Below are positions 53,636-64,000 of a DNA stretch of 64,000 nucleotides, one piece after another (position 1 is the stretch's first letter; each line of letters begins with the position of its first letter). Origin of the DNA: Sphingomonas sp. IW22 (GTDB lineage: Bacteria; Pseudomonadota; Alphaproteobacteria; Sphingomonadales; Sphingomonadaceae); NCBI RefSeq assembly GCF_041321155.1, contig NZ_JBGGWB010000001.1:2057501-2121500 (forward strand), given 5' to 3'. The notes below the pieces were generated by a model that was given only the letters and a program-made list of their open reading frames with translations, searched no databases and had not been told where the DNA came from. A program made the translations under genes and the position numbers.

Positions 53636-56002
53636 ATGAAGTTCACGCTGAGCTGGCTGAAGGATCACCTTGATACCGAAGCCGATCTCGACACGATTCT
53701 GACGACGTTGACGCGCATCGGCCTTGAGGTCGAAGGCGTCGAGAACCCGGCCGAGCGGCTGGCGGGCTTTCGCGTCGCGCGCGTGCTGACCGCCGAACGC
53801 CATCCGCAGGCCGACAAGTTGCAGGTGCTGTCGGTGGAAACCGGCGACGGCGCGCCGTTACAGGTGGTGTGCGGTGCGCCCAATGCCCGCGCGGGGCTGG
53901 TCGGGGTGCTGGGCACGCCGGGTGCGGTGGTGCCGTCCAATGGCATGCAGCTGCGTGTGTCGGCCATTCGCGGTGTCGAATCGAACGGCATGATGTGTTC
54001 CAGCCGCGAGCTGGAACTGGGCGACGATCATGACGGCATCATCGAACTGCCCGCCGATGCACCCGTCGGCACCGGCTTTGCCGATTATGCCGGTATGGAC
54101 GATCCGGTCATCGACGTGTCGATCACCCCGAACCGCCAGGATTGCATGGGCGTGCGCGGCATTGCCCGCGATCTGGCCGCGGCAGGCCTTGGCACGCTGA
54201 AGCCGCTGTCGGTCGAGCCGGTCGCGGGCGAGGGCGAGGGACCGTCGGTTTCGATCGAGGACGAGGGCGGCTGCCCCGCCTTTTTCGCACAGAATGTGTC
54301 GGGCGTGACCAATGGCGCGGCGCCCGAATGGATGCAGCGCCGGTTGAAGGCGATCGGGCAGAAGCCGATTTCGGCGCTGGTCGACATCACCAATTACGTG
54401 ATGTTCGACCTGGGCCGCCCGCTGCACGTCTATGACCGGGCCAAGCTGTCGGGCGGGCTGGTCGCGCGCGCGGCGCGGGCGGGGGAGCAGGTGCTGGCGC
54501 TGAACGGCAAGACCTATTCGCTGGATGCGGGCATGACGGTGATTGCCGACGACGCCCATGTCCACGACATTGGCGGCATCATGGGCGGCGAGGATTCGGG
54601 CGTTACCGAAACCACCACCGACGTGCTGATCGAATGCGCCTATTTCACGCCGGAGGCGATTGCGCGTACCGGCCAGCGGCTGAACCTGACCAGCGATGCG
54701 CGCGGGCGGTTCGAACGCGGCGTGGACCCCGCGTTCCTTGAGGACGGGCTGGCCATTGCCACGCGGATGGTGATGGACCTGTGCGGCGGCCGCGCCAGCG
54801 GCGTGACGCGCGCGGGACAGCCGCCGGTCGAGATGGGGAGCTTTACCTATGACCCCGCGCTTGCCGAGACGCTGGGTGGGTTGGCGGTTGCGCCGGACCA
54901 GCAGCGGGCGATCCTGATCGCGCTGGGCTTCACCGTCAGCGACGACTGGCAGGTGACCCCGCCGACATGGCGCCGCGATGTCGACGGCCCGGCCGATCTG
55001 GTCGAGGAAGTGATCCGGATCGAGGGGCTGGACAATGTCCCCTCCACCCCGCTGCCGCGTGCCGAGGGTGTGGCGCTGCCGACCGCAACGCCGGAGCAGC
55101 GGACCGAGCGCCGCCTGCGCCGCGCCGCCGCCGCGCGCGGTTTGAACGAGGCGGTGACGTGGAGCTTCATCTCCGAGAAGCAGGCCGCGGTGTTCGGGGG
55201 CGGCGCATGGACGCTGGCCAACCCGATCAGCGAGGACATGAAGGTCATGCGCCCGTCGCTGCTGCCCGGCCTTTTGGCGGCGGCGCAGCGCAACCTGAGC
55301 CGGGGCGCGACCAGCGTGCGCCTGTTCGAACTGGGCCGTCGTTACCTGGCCGATGGGGAGCGCGCGACGCTGGCGGTGCTGCTGGCGGGCGAGCGTTCGC
55401 CGCGCGAATGGCAGGGCGGCAAGGCACAGCCCTTCGACGCCTATGACGCCAAGGCGGAGGCGCTGGCGCTGCTGGAAGCGGCGGGCGCGCCGGTCGGCAA
55501 TGTCAGCGTGATGGGCGACGCGGGCGAGGCATGGCATCCCGGCCAGTCGGGCACGCTGCGGCTGGGGCCCAAGACGGTGCTGGCGGCATTCGGCATGGTG
55601 CATCCGCTGGTGGCGCAGGCATTCGACCTGAGCGGCCCGGTCGCAGCGGTCGAGCTTTACCCCGATGCGATCCCCGCGCGGCGGTCCAGCGGTTTCATGC
55701 GCCCGGCCTTTGCGCCGCCCGCATTGCAGCCGGTGCGCCGCGACTTCGCGTTTGTCGTGCCCGCCACACTGGCCGCCGACCAGCTGGTGCGCGCGGTGCG
55801 CGGCGCCGACAAGGCGGCGATCGTCGATGCGCGCATCTTCGACCAGTTCACTGGCGCAAGTGTGGGTGAGGGGCTGAAAAGCCTGGCGGTCGAAGTCGTT
55901 CTGCAACCGGGCGAAAAGAGCTTCACCGATGCCGAGCTGAAGGCGGTGGCGGACAAGGTGGTGGCGGCCGCACGCAAGCTGGGCGCGGTTTTGCGGGGGT
56001 AG
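53636..56002 (+). CDS. pheT: Phenylalanyl-tRNA synthetase beta chain
   Basis: Beta subunit, 788 residues, the normal length. It has an N-terminal tRNA-binding OB domain (AERHPQADKLQVLSVETGDG), B3/B4 editing domain, B5 domain, a degenerate synthetase core (FISEKQAAVFGG), and the C-terminal anticodon-binding FDX-ACB domain (QPVRRDFAFVVPATLAADQLVRAVR). The ATG at 53636 begins MKFTLSWLKDHLDT, as expected. A hairpin at 56012-56043 follows. Confidence 0.97.
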   Translation: MKFTLSWLKDHLDTEADLDTILTTLTRIGLEVEGVENPAERLAGFRVARVLTAERHPQADKLQVLSVETGDGAPLQVVCGAPNARAGLVGVLGTPGAVVPSNGMQLRVSAIRGVESNGMMCSSRELELGDDHDGIIELPADAPVGTGFADYAGMDDPVIDVSITPNRQDCMGVRGIARDLAAAGLGTLKPLSVEPVAGEGEGPSVSIEDEGGCPAFFAQNVSGVTNGAAPEWMQRRLKAIGQKPISALVDITNYVMFDLGRPLHVYDRAKLSGGLVARAARAGEQVLALNGKTYSLDAGMTVIADDAHVHDIGGIMGGEDSGVTETTTDVLIECAYFTPEAIARTGQRLNLTSDARGRFERGVDPAFLEDGLAIATRMVMDLCGGRASGVTRAGQPPVEMGSFTYDPALAETLGGLAVAPDQQRAILIALGFTVSDDWQVTPPTWRRDVDGPADLVEEVIRIEGLDNVPSTPLPRAEGVALPTATPEQRTERRLRRAAAARGLNEAVTWSFISEKQAAVFGGGAWTLANPISEDMKVMRPSLLPGLLAAAQRNLSRGATSVRLFELGRRYLADGERATLAVLLAGERSPREWQGGKAQPFDAYDAKAEALALLEAAGAPVGNVSVMGDAGEAWHPGQSGTLRLGPKTVLAAFGMVHPLVAQAFDLSGPVAAVELYPDAIPARRSSGFMRPAFAPPALQPVRRDFAFVVPATLAADQLVRAVRGADKAAIVDARIFDQFTGASVGEGLKSLAVEVVLQPGEKSFTDAELKAVADKVVAAARKLGAVLRG

Positions 56003-56011
56003 AGGGGAGGA

Positions 56012-56043
56012 CACTGGCGCGGGCCGGTATGCGCGCGCCAGTG
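56012..56043 (+). terminator. Hairpin after pheT
   Basis: CACTGGCGCG and CGCGCCAGTG form a perfect 10-bp stem with a 12-base loop, 10 bases past the pheT stop. It is followed by GGATTGTTCAG, without a clean T run. Confidence 0.5.
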
Positions 56044-56069
56044 GGATTGTTCAGTTCATGCGGGACCGT

Positions 56070-56417
56070 TCACGGCTCAACGGCCCTAAGCATATATCCG
56101 GGGTGAACCCCCGAATCCGTTATGACAATATCCTGGCCCCCGCCGGGAGGTGGCGGCCCCTTGCCGTCCTGTCGAACCAATTGGCCCGAAATACATTTGT
56201 CGGGTCCCGATGCCCCGAACCCGTCAATTCGGATACCGATCCGACCATGGATGCCCGTACTCATGTCGGAAAAGATAACGCTGCGATCGGCTGATATTTC
56301 GCCGCAAAGCGTAAGATGTTTTCCGAGAAACCCCTCCAGGTCGCTGCGCACCGCTACGATGTTGGCTGGGGTGGGATCTGCGAGTTGGGCAAAAGCGACA
56401 AACAGGAAGGCGAACAT
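56070..56417 (-). CDS. Small exported protein, unknown function
   Basis: A 115-residue protein. A short hydrophobic N-terminus (MFAFLFVAFAQLADP) looks like a signal peptide. The mature part has two cysteines (TLCGEISADRS, PDKCISGQL) that could form a disulfide and a predicted OB-like beta pattern (GFLGKHLTLCGEIS onward), then PPPPGGGQD. GGAG lies eight bases upstream of ATG 56417. No family recognised. It is convergent with pheT. Confidence 0.7.
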   Translation of the reverse strand: MFAFLFVAFAQLADPTPANIVAVRSDLEGFLGKHLTLCGEISADRSVIFSDMSTGIHGRIGIRIDGFGASGPDKCISGQLVRQDGKGPPPPGGGQDIVITDSGVHPGYMLRAVEP

Positions 56418-56484
56418 CTATGCTTCTCCGCTTGCGGGGAGTGGATGCAGCCTGCTTCTTTACAGGTTGATCGTGCCCGCTGAA

Positions 56485-56519
56485 ACGAAAAAGGGCCGCC
56501 CGGAAGCCGCCCTTTTCGT
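56485..56519. terminator. Terminator between the two small minus-strand genes
   Basis: AAAAGGGC (56489-56496) and GCCCTTTT (56509-56516) pair with T runs on both strands (GGCCCTTTTTCG on minus), so the hairpin can terminate in both directions. On the minus strand it comes 4 bases after the DUF4170 gene stop. Confidence 0.7.
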
Positions 56520-56522
56520 GTG

Positions 56523-56753
56523 TCACTCGCCCCGGTTCAGGGCGGGATCGGGTTCCAGCAGGCGGTGCAGGTGCACCACCACATATTTCATTTCCGCATC
56601 ATCCACCGTGCGCTGCGCGGCGGCGCGCCATGCCTTTTCGGCTCTGGCGTAATCGGGGAACACGCCAACCATGTCGATGGCCGACAGGTCGGTGAAGTCG
56701 AGGGTCATCGGGTCGCTCACGCGGCCGCCGAAGACAAGGTGAAGCTTGCTCAT
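56523..56753 (-). CDS. DUF4170 family protein
   Basis: A 76-residue protein. MSKLHLVFGGRVSDPMTLDFTDLSAIDMVGVFPDYARAEKAWRAAAQRTVDDAEMKYVVVHLHRLLEPD matches the alphaproteobacterial DUF4170 family: V-G-(I/V)-F-P-D-Y, A-W-x-x-x-A-Q-x-T-V-D-x-A and a V-H-L-H-R-L-L-x-P end. Function unknown; it is nearly universal in the class. Its own terminator follows at once. Confidence 0.9.
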   Translation of the reverse strand: MSKLHLVFGGRVSDPMTLDFTDLSAIDMVGVFPDYARAEKAWRAAAQRTVDDAEMKYVVVHLHRLLEPDPALNRGE

Positions 56754-56795
56754 TCGCCAAGATCCCGGTGCTGTGAAACGCCCGCTCGGCTGGCG

Positions 56796-56843
56796 GGCCT
56801 TGAGGGGTCAGCGCATAGCGGACTGCGCCAAATCCTCAAGGCC
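56796..56843. repeat. Long two-part inverted repeat after the stress-type operon
   Basis: GGCCTTGAGG (56796-56805) and CCTCAAGGCC (56834-56843) are perfect 10-bp arms enclosing a second 5-bp pair (GCGCA/TGCGC). It lies 14 bases past the stop of the last gene of the four-gene operon on the minus strand. No T tail is present on either strand. It may be an RNA 3'-end structure or a protein site. Confidence 0.4.
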
Positions 56844-56856
56844 GCCCTGTCATTTC

Positions 56857-57282
56857 TCAGACGCCGGTCTTGGCACCTTCGCGCGCGGCCTTGGCGACAT
56901 TACCGAGCACGGTGGCGGCCCGGTCCTTTGCACCCTGCTTGTCGGGCATCAGCGATTCGATTTCCTGCTTGCCGGCATCCCGCGCGCTGCGGGCAGCGGC
57001 GGCGGCACCGTCGGTCAGTCGCTTGCCGATAGGGCCGAGCGTCTGGCGCTCCTTTTCCGTGCGCGGCAGCAGCGCGCCGATCGCGACACCGATCGCCGCA
57101 CCGCCGACCAGCGCGGCCAGCGGGCTGGATTCGATGCCGGTCGCGGTCTTGTGCGCCGCCTTTGACGCGGTGTTGCGGGTCGTGTCGATCGCGTGGGTCG
57201 CGGCGCCACGGGTGCTGTCCACTGCATGAGTCGCAGCTTCGCGAGTGCGCTGGGTCAGGCTGGGGTTCTGCGCTTCGTTCAT
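56857..57282 (-). CDS. Alanine-rich membrane-associated stress-type protein
   Basis: A 141-residue protein. The first half is a polar helical repeat rich in Ala, Thr and His (TQRTREAATHAVDSTRGAATHAIDTTRN), followed by a short glycine-rich hydrophobic helix (PLAALVGGAAIGVAIGALLP). It ends in another Ala-rich amphipathic helix. This layout resembles ElaB/YqjD or DUF3618-associated proteins that bind ribosomes or membranes in stationary phase, but no firm family can be assigned. ATG 57282 overlaps the DUF3618 gene stop (ATGA). Confidence 0.75.
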   Translation of the reverse strand: MNEAQNPSLTQRTREAATHAVDSTRGAATHAIDTTRNTASKAAHKTATGIESSPLAALVGGAAIGVAIGALLPRTEKERQTLGPIGKRLTDGAAAAARSARDAGKQEIESLMPDKQGAKDRAATVLGNVAKAAREGAKTGV

Positions 57283-57635
57283 GATGGGTGTCCTTCGGCC
57301 AATTCGATGTCGGTAATGTTGGGGTCGGTGGCGTCGTCGTGCCGTTTGCCGCGAAACAGTCGGAACAATGGCTTGCCCGCCACCAGCAGAAGCACGCCGC
57401 CCGCGATCGAGCCGGCAAGCGCAGGACGCGCCCGGACCGTTTCGATCGTCTGTTCGGTGGCGACCAGTGCCCTTGCCTGGGCGGTCTCCACCGCGGCCAT
57501 CGCCTTTGCCTGCGCGGTTTCGACCGCGTCGTTGATCAGCGTGGAGGGGGCAAGGCGCTGCTTCAGCCGTGCGGCGTTGTTCAGCGTGGCGGCGCGGGCG
57601 GCATCCGCCTCCCGACGATATTGGGTGGAGCGCAT
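57279..57635 (-). CDS. DUF3618-like single-pass membrane protein
   Basis: A 118-residue protein. The N-terminal half is a long charged/Ala-rich helix with repeats (AVETAQAKAMAAVETAQARALVATEQTIETVRARP). One membrane helix follows (PALAGSIAGGVLLLVAGKPLFRLF) and then a short polar tail. The layout fits DUF3618, which usually has a polar helix before an R-P-x-x-x-G-x-x-A-G membrane segment. The ATG overlaps the upstream holin-like gene's stop (TGATG) and its stop overlaps the next start. Confidence 0.8.
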   Translation of the reverse strand: MRSTQYRREADAARAATLNNAARLKQRLAPSTLINDAVETAQAKAMAAVETAQARALVATEQTIETVRARPALAGSIAGGVLLLVAGKPLFRLFRGKRHDDATDPNITDIELAEGHPS

Positions 57636-58000
57636 CAGCTTTCCTCGCCAAGCGGTCGCGCGGCACGGCGCAGCCGCCCGATGGCGACCATGCCGATGAT
57701 GCTAGCGATCAGGAGTGTGGCGACGACCACGATCAGCGTCGCCCAACCGGGCCCGACCGCCGGTGCCAGTGTCAGCACCAGTCCGACCAGCAGGGCGACG
57801 ACCGCCGCCTGAACCAGTCCGGCGGCGGCGAGGGCAAGGCCGACGCCGATCCCGGCATCGCCGCCGCGCTCGCCGGCCAGCGCCTTGTAATAGGCGGTTT
57901 CCGCCCTGGCCCAGCGTTTGGCGTCGTCGACCGTCTGCATCGCCAGTTCGGCAATGCCCGGTTGCCCGGCTCGATGCTGCTCCATCCCCTGTTGTTCCAC
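57635..58000 (-). CDS. Phage-holin-3_6-type membrane protein
   Basis: A 121-residue protein. An amphipathic N-terminal part (QTVDDAKRWARAETAYYKALAGERGGDAG) precedes two membrane helices (about residues 50-75 and 80-108), ending in basic RRAARP. This is the YqjE/phage_holin_3_6 (PF07332-like) layout, common beside DUF3618 genes. It is not a phage gene: neighbours are chromosomal. Start 58000 or 57985 (two Met) cannot be separated. Function unknown. Confidence 0.8.
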   Translation of the reverse strand: MEQQGMEQHRAGQPGIAELAMQTVDDAKRWARAETAYYKALAGERGGDAGIGVGLALAAAGLVQAAVVALLVGLVLTLAPAVGPGWATLIVVVATLLIASIIGMVAIGRLRRAARPLGEES

Positions 58001-58005
58001 GGCGA

Positions 58006-58620
58006 TCAGGTCGTCATCGTCGTGGTGGTGCCACCAACGGTCGTCGCACCGCCGGTTGCCGCAGGGGGGCGGGCGGTCGAAACGGTGGAGCCACCGGTCG
58101 TCGCGGTGTCGTCAGTCGGCTCGACACCGGCCTTGACCACGCGTGCAATCACGAAGCCGAGCGCGGCGGCGGTGCCGATGGCGATGGCGGGGCTTTTGCG
58201 AACGAAACCGCGAACGTCCTCAAGCAGTTCGTCGATGTCCTTCTGGTCGATCTGCGAAGCGAAGCCGCCCAGCGACTGGGCCGCCGAACGCGCATAATCG
58301 CCATATTGCGAGCCGAGCTTCTCGTCGACCTGTCCGGCGGCATCTTCCATCATCCGGGCGAGGTCGTTGATCGCGCCGGTTGCCTTGGCCTTGCCGTCGC
58401 CAGCAAAGGCGCGCGCCTTGTCGGCGGCCTGGGTGCCGATCTTGCCCGCTTCGGCCTTGATCGTGTCCTTGGTCGAACGCGACGTGTCGGTCGAGGTCGA
58501 CCCGGGCGAGGACGCGGGTTCGAAGTTTACCGTGCCCGTATCGCCGCCCAGCGGCGCGGCCGGTTCGAAACTGGTCTGGGGCATCGGCGTGGTCGTGCCG
58601 GTGTTGTTCTGGTCAGCCAT
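58006..58620 (-). CDS. Low-complexity membrane protein heading the four-gene stress-type operon
   Basis: A 204-residue protein. A disordered N-terminus rich in Thr, Ser and Pro is followed by an Ala/Lys helix (about residues 55-90) and another around QYGDYARSAAQSLGG. One membrane helix (PAIAIGTAAALGFVIARVVKAG) precedes a Thr/Gly tail. Such layout is seen in DUF883-like proteins of stress operons, but the match is loose. GGAGGG lies before ATG 58620. A candidate EcfG-type promoter is upstream (58648-58672). Confidence 0.75.
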   Translation of the reverse strand: MADQNNTGTTTPMPQTSFEPAAPLGGDTGTVNFEPASSPGSTSTDTSRSTKDTIKAEAGKIGTQAADKARAFAGDGKAKATGAINDLARMMEDAAGQVDEKLGSQYGDYARSAAQSLGGFASQIDQKDIDELLEDVRGFVRKSPAIAIGTAAALGFVIARVVKAGVEPTDDTATTGGSTVSTARPPAATGGATTVGGTTTTMTT

Positions 58621-58647
58621 TTGAAATCCCTCCGTGGTTTGCCGAAC

Positions 58648-58672
58648 AACCGCAGCGCGCGGCGCGGGTTCC
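58648..58672 (-). promoter_or_regulatory. Candidate EcfG (general stress sigma) promoter
   Basis: On the minus strand GGAAC (58672-58668) and GGTT (58651-58648) are separated by 16 bases. Alphaproteobacterial EcfG promoters read GGAAC-N16/17-CGTT, so three of four -10 bases match. The -10 lies 28 bases upstream of the ATG at 58620. Confidence 0.45.
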
Positions 58673-58754
58673 ATAGAATAGTTCGCGATCCGCGGTTTGC
58701 GCGAGCGCAGCGAAGCCTTTAAGGGCGGCGCCGATCCGCGCGCACCCAGATTAG

Positions 58755-60047
<1,293 letters not shown>

Positions 60048-60092
60048 TTTCGCGCTTGATTGCGGCGGTGTTCGCGTCGATATTGCCAATCG

Positions 60093-60413
60093 ATGCGAAC
60101 GCCGCCTAAAAACCGTCTGACCCCCATGCTGCAAAGCGCCGGCATCCCGGCGCTTGCGATCATTTTCATGGGCTTTTTCGGTTATTATGCGGTGATGGGG
60201 CCGAATGGCGTGCTTCGTTATCGTGAATATACGCGCACCCATGCCATCCGGGAGGCGGAATATGCCCGGCTGGACAAGAAGCGCGCCGCGCTTCGCAACC
60301 AGGTTGCGCTGCTGGACCCCAAGCGTGGGGCCAATCCCGACATGGTCGACGAACTGGTGCGCCGCGAACTGAACGTCGCGCATCCCGACGAGATCATCGT
60401 TCCGCTGAACTGA
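60093..60413 (+). CDS. ftsB: Cell-division protein FtsB (septum formation initiator)
   Basis: A 106-residue single-pass membrane protein. One helix near the N-terminus (AGIPALAIIFMGFFGYYAVMGPNGVLRY) is followed by a coiled coil (REAEYARLDKKRAALRNQVALLDPKRGANPDMVDELVRRELNVAHPDEIIVPL). This is the DivIC/FtsB pattern; it should pair with FtsL and FtsQ at the divisome. It lies 45 bases after eno, an arrangement also seen in other proteobacteria. ATG 60093 is used; the open frame starts 33 bases earlier. Confidence 0.9.
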   Translation: MRTPPKNRLTPMLQSAGIPALAIIFMGFFGYYAVMGPNGVLRYREYTRTHAIREAEYARLDKKRAALRNQVALLDPKRGANPDMVDELVRRELNVAHPDEIIVPLN

Positions 60414-60451
60414 CACGCTATGCGGTGGACGTTCGGCGCCGGGCCGCATAG

Positions 60452-60724
60452 ATGGGTCGCGTGAACCTGTTGCCGATCCTTTACGCACTGCTTGCCGCGC
60501 TGACCGGGCTTTCGCTTGGCGGTGTGGAGGATGCGCGTGCCAGTCGGCCGGCGGTGTCGGCGGCAATCGCGGTCGCACGGCAGGTTGCCGCATCCACGAT
60601 CGAGGCGTCGCGGATCGTTGCGACGTTCCGGCCCGCGCCGGTGGCACCGCGCGAACTGAACGGCACCGCGCTGTCGCTGGTGGCGACGCCGCTGGACCGG
60701 ATGCCCGCGCGCCGTCGCGAATAG
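60452..60724 (+). CDS. Possible small exported or membrane protein between ftsB and secA
   Basis: A 90-residue frame with a hydrophobic N-terminus (NLLPILYALLAALTGLSLGGV) that could be a signal peptide or anchor, then a short Ala/Arg-rich part. No ribosome binding site is obvious before the ATG at 60452 or the GTG at 60461. Sitting between two conserved genes on the same strand it may be real, but similarity to a known family is not apparent. Confidence 0.4.
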   Translation: MGRVNLLPILYALLAALTGLSLGGVEDARASRPAVSAAIAVARQVAASTIEASRIVATFRPAPVAPRELNGTALSLVATPLDRMPARRRE

Positions 60725-60837
60725 CTGGATTGGCAGCGGGGGAACCCGCGCATCCGATCCGCATTTCTCCATTCGTTACGCTTCCGTCCGTGCGCGCATC
60801 GCAGCCGTCGGGGGCCATTGCATAGACAGGATTTCCC

Positions 60838-63567
<2,730 letters not shown>

Positions 63568-63592
63568 TCCGGCGCGATGCTCTTTCCTTCGT

Positions 63593-63621
63593 CGTTGCGG
63601 CGGGTTAACACCGTCGCAACG
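63593..63621 (+). terminator. Hairpin between secA and the ECF sigma gene
   Basis: CGTTGCG (63593-63599) and CGCAACG (63615-63621) pair; a further CGG/CCG pair continues inside after one mismatch. It lies 25 bases past secA and 14 before the next ATG. No T tail follows, so it may also be an operator or message structure. Confidence 0.35.
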
Positions 63622-63635
63622 GCGCGGGAGATGGC

Positions 63636-64000
63636 ATGACGGGGGCAGATGCGGCACGCGGGCGGTTGAGCGACGATCTGGCGCTGGTCGGCGGTGGCGA
63701 CCGCGCGGCGCTTGCCCGCGTTTATGATCGAACGTCGGCCAAGCTGTTCGGCGTCGTGCTGCGGGTGCTGCACGACCGTGAGGCGGCAGAGGACGTGCTT
63801 CAGGAAGTCTATCTGAAGATCTGGAAGCGCGCGGCCAGTTTCGACCGCGACCGTGCCAGCCCGATCACCTGGATGGCGACCATTGCGCGCAACAGCGCCA
63901 TCGACATGCGCCGGTCGCGCGAACGGCGGCAGGAAGAGCCGGACAGCTTGATCCAGATGACCGCCGACGACGTAGCTGCCGATGAAATGATACGCGATCA
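63636..64000 (+). CDS. ECF-type RNA polymerase sigma factor, partial (3' end outside window)
   Basis: The first 121 residues are present. Region 2 is clear: DRAALARVYDRTSAKLFGVVLRVLHDREAAEDVLQEVYLKIWKRAASFDRDRASPITWMATIARNSAIDMRRSRERR, with the -10-melting WMATIARN and DxLQE motifs of SigK-like ECF factors. The linker to region 4 starts at the edge. GGGAG lies seven bases before ATG 63636. An anti-sigma gene would be expected just beyond the window; it is not visible here. Its regulon is unknown. Confidence 0.9.
   Translation, partial: MTGADAARGRLSDDLALVGGGDRAALARVYDRTSAKLFGVVLRVLHDREAAEDVLQEVYLKIWKRAASFDRDRASPITWMATIARNSAIDMRRSRERRQEEPDSLIQMTADDVAADEMIRD

Noticed and set aside
53858..56014. 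A 718-codon minus-strand frame opposite pheT
   Set aside because: Full overlap with pheT, composition rich in Arg, His and Gln, no motif.
57635..58000. Holin-like gene as evidence of a prophage
   Set aside because: The family name is historical; the neighbours are chromosomal genes and no phage genes, integrase or attachment sites were found.

Overview
The window reads as one contiguous, gene-dense stretch of a GC-rich alphaproteobacterial chromosome, most likely a sphingomonad (Sphingomonas sensu lato). This is inferred from gene content and protein style: ATP-type pckA, an actinobacterial-type leuA next to ilvBNC, a sufRBCD-S-T-A operon, a DUF4170 protein, a large TonB receptor with a typical sphingomonad leader, and DUF3618/phage-holin-type envelope proteins. 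No database search was possible. I saw no insertion sequence, prophage, integrase, CRISPR array, tRNA or rRNA gene. Most of the window is core chromosome with short intergenic gaps and many 4-base stop/start overlaps.

Layout. 1-4.8 kb: a partial PpiD-type foldase, divergent tpiA, a coupled M17 aminopeptidase/YciI pair, and rimO. 4.8-10.9 kb: dnaE behind two DnaA-box-like repeats, an acyl-CoA synthetase and an exported EEP-type hydrolase. 11-20.9 kb: a PA0069-type radical SAM gene divergent from pckA, a large TonB-dependent receptor, csaA, ubiG, lysC and a DedA protein. 21-28.8 kb: the most distinctive block, a five-gene caa3-type oxidase operon (subunit II fused to cytochrome c, fused subunits I and III, a small membrane protein, CtaG, a triheme cytochrome c). 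A YdeP/FdhF-like molybdopterin oxidoreductase converges on it. 28.9-37.6 kb: an MpaB-like oxygenase, a SWIB protein, folE, leuA with a likely leader-peptide attenuator, a BLUF photoreceptor, a YceI protein and ilvB-ilvN-ilvC.

37.6-47.6 kb: miaA/serB head to head, mtnP, a DUF2147 protein, the suf iron-sulfur operon with its Rrf2 regulator, and an AraC regulator. A 51-codon reading frame fits exactly between sufD and sufS. 47.6-52.4 kb: a gap with a candidate small RNA, sodC, the tyrosine-degradation genes hppD-hmgA plus a Rieske protein, and pyrD. 52.5-58.6 kb: pheST, small proteins, and a four-gene envelope/stress operon behind a possible general-stress (EcfG-type) promoter. 58.7-64 kb: eno, ftsB, secA and the start of an ECF sigma factor gene.

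The genes mostly serve central metabolism: glycolysis and gluconeogenesis (tpiA, eno, pckA), branched-chain amino acids (ilvBNC, leuA), the aspartate family (lysC), serine, pyrimidine and folate precursors, Fe-S assembly, replication, secretion and respiration. The strongest candidates for something new are the oxidase whose usual K-channel lysine is glutamine, the hidden small frame in the suf operon, and several regulatory structures (leuA leader, DnaA boxes before dnaE, palindrome at the pckA promoter, candidate small RNA near sodC).
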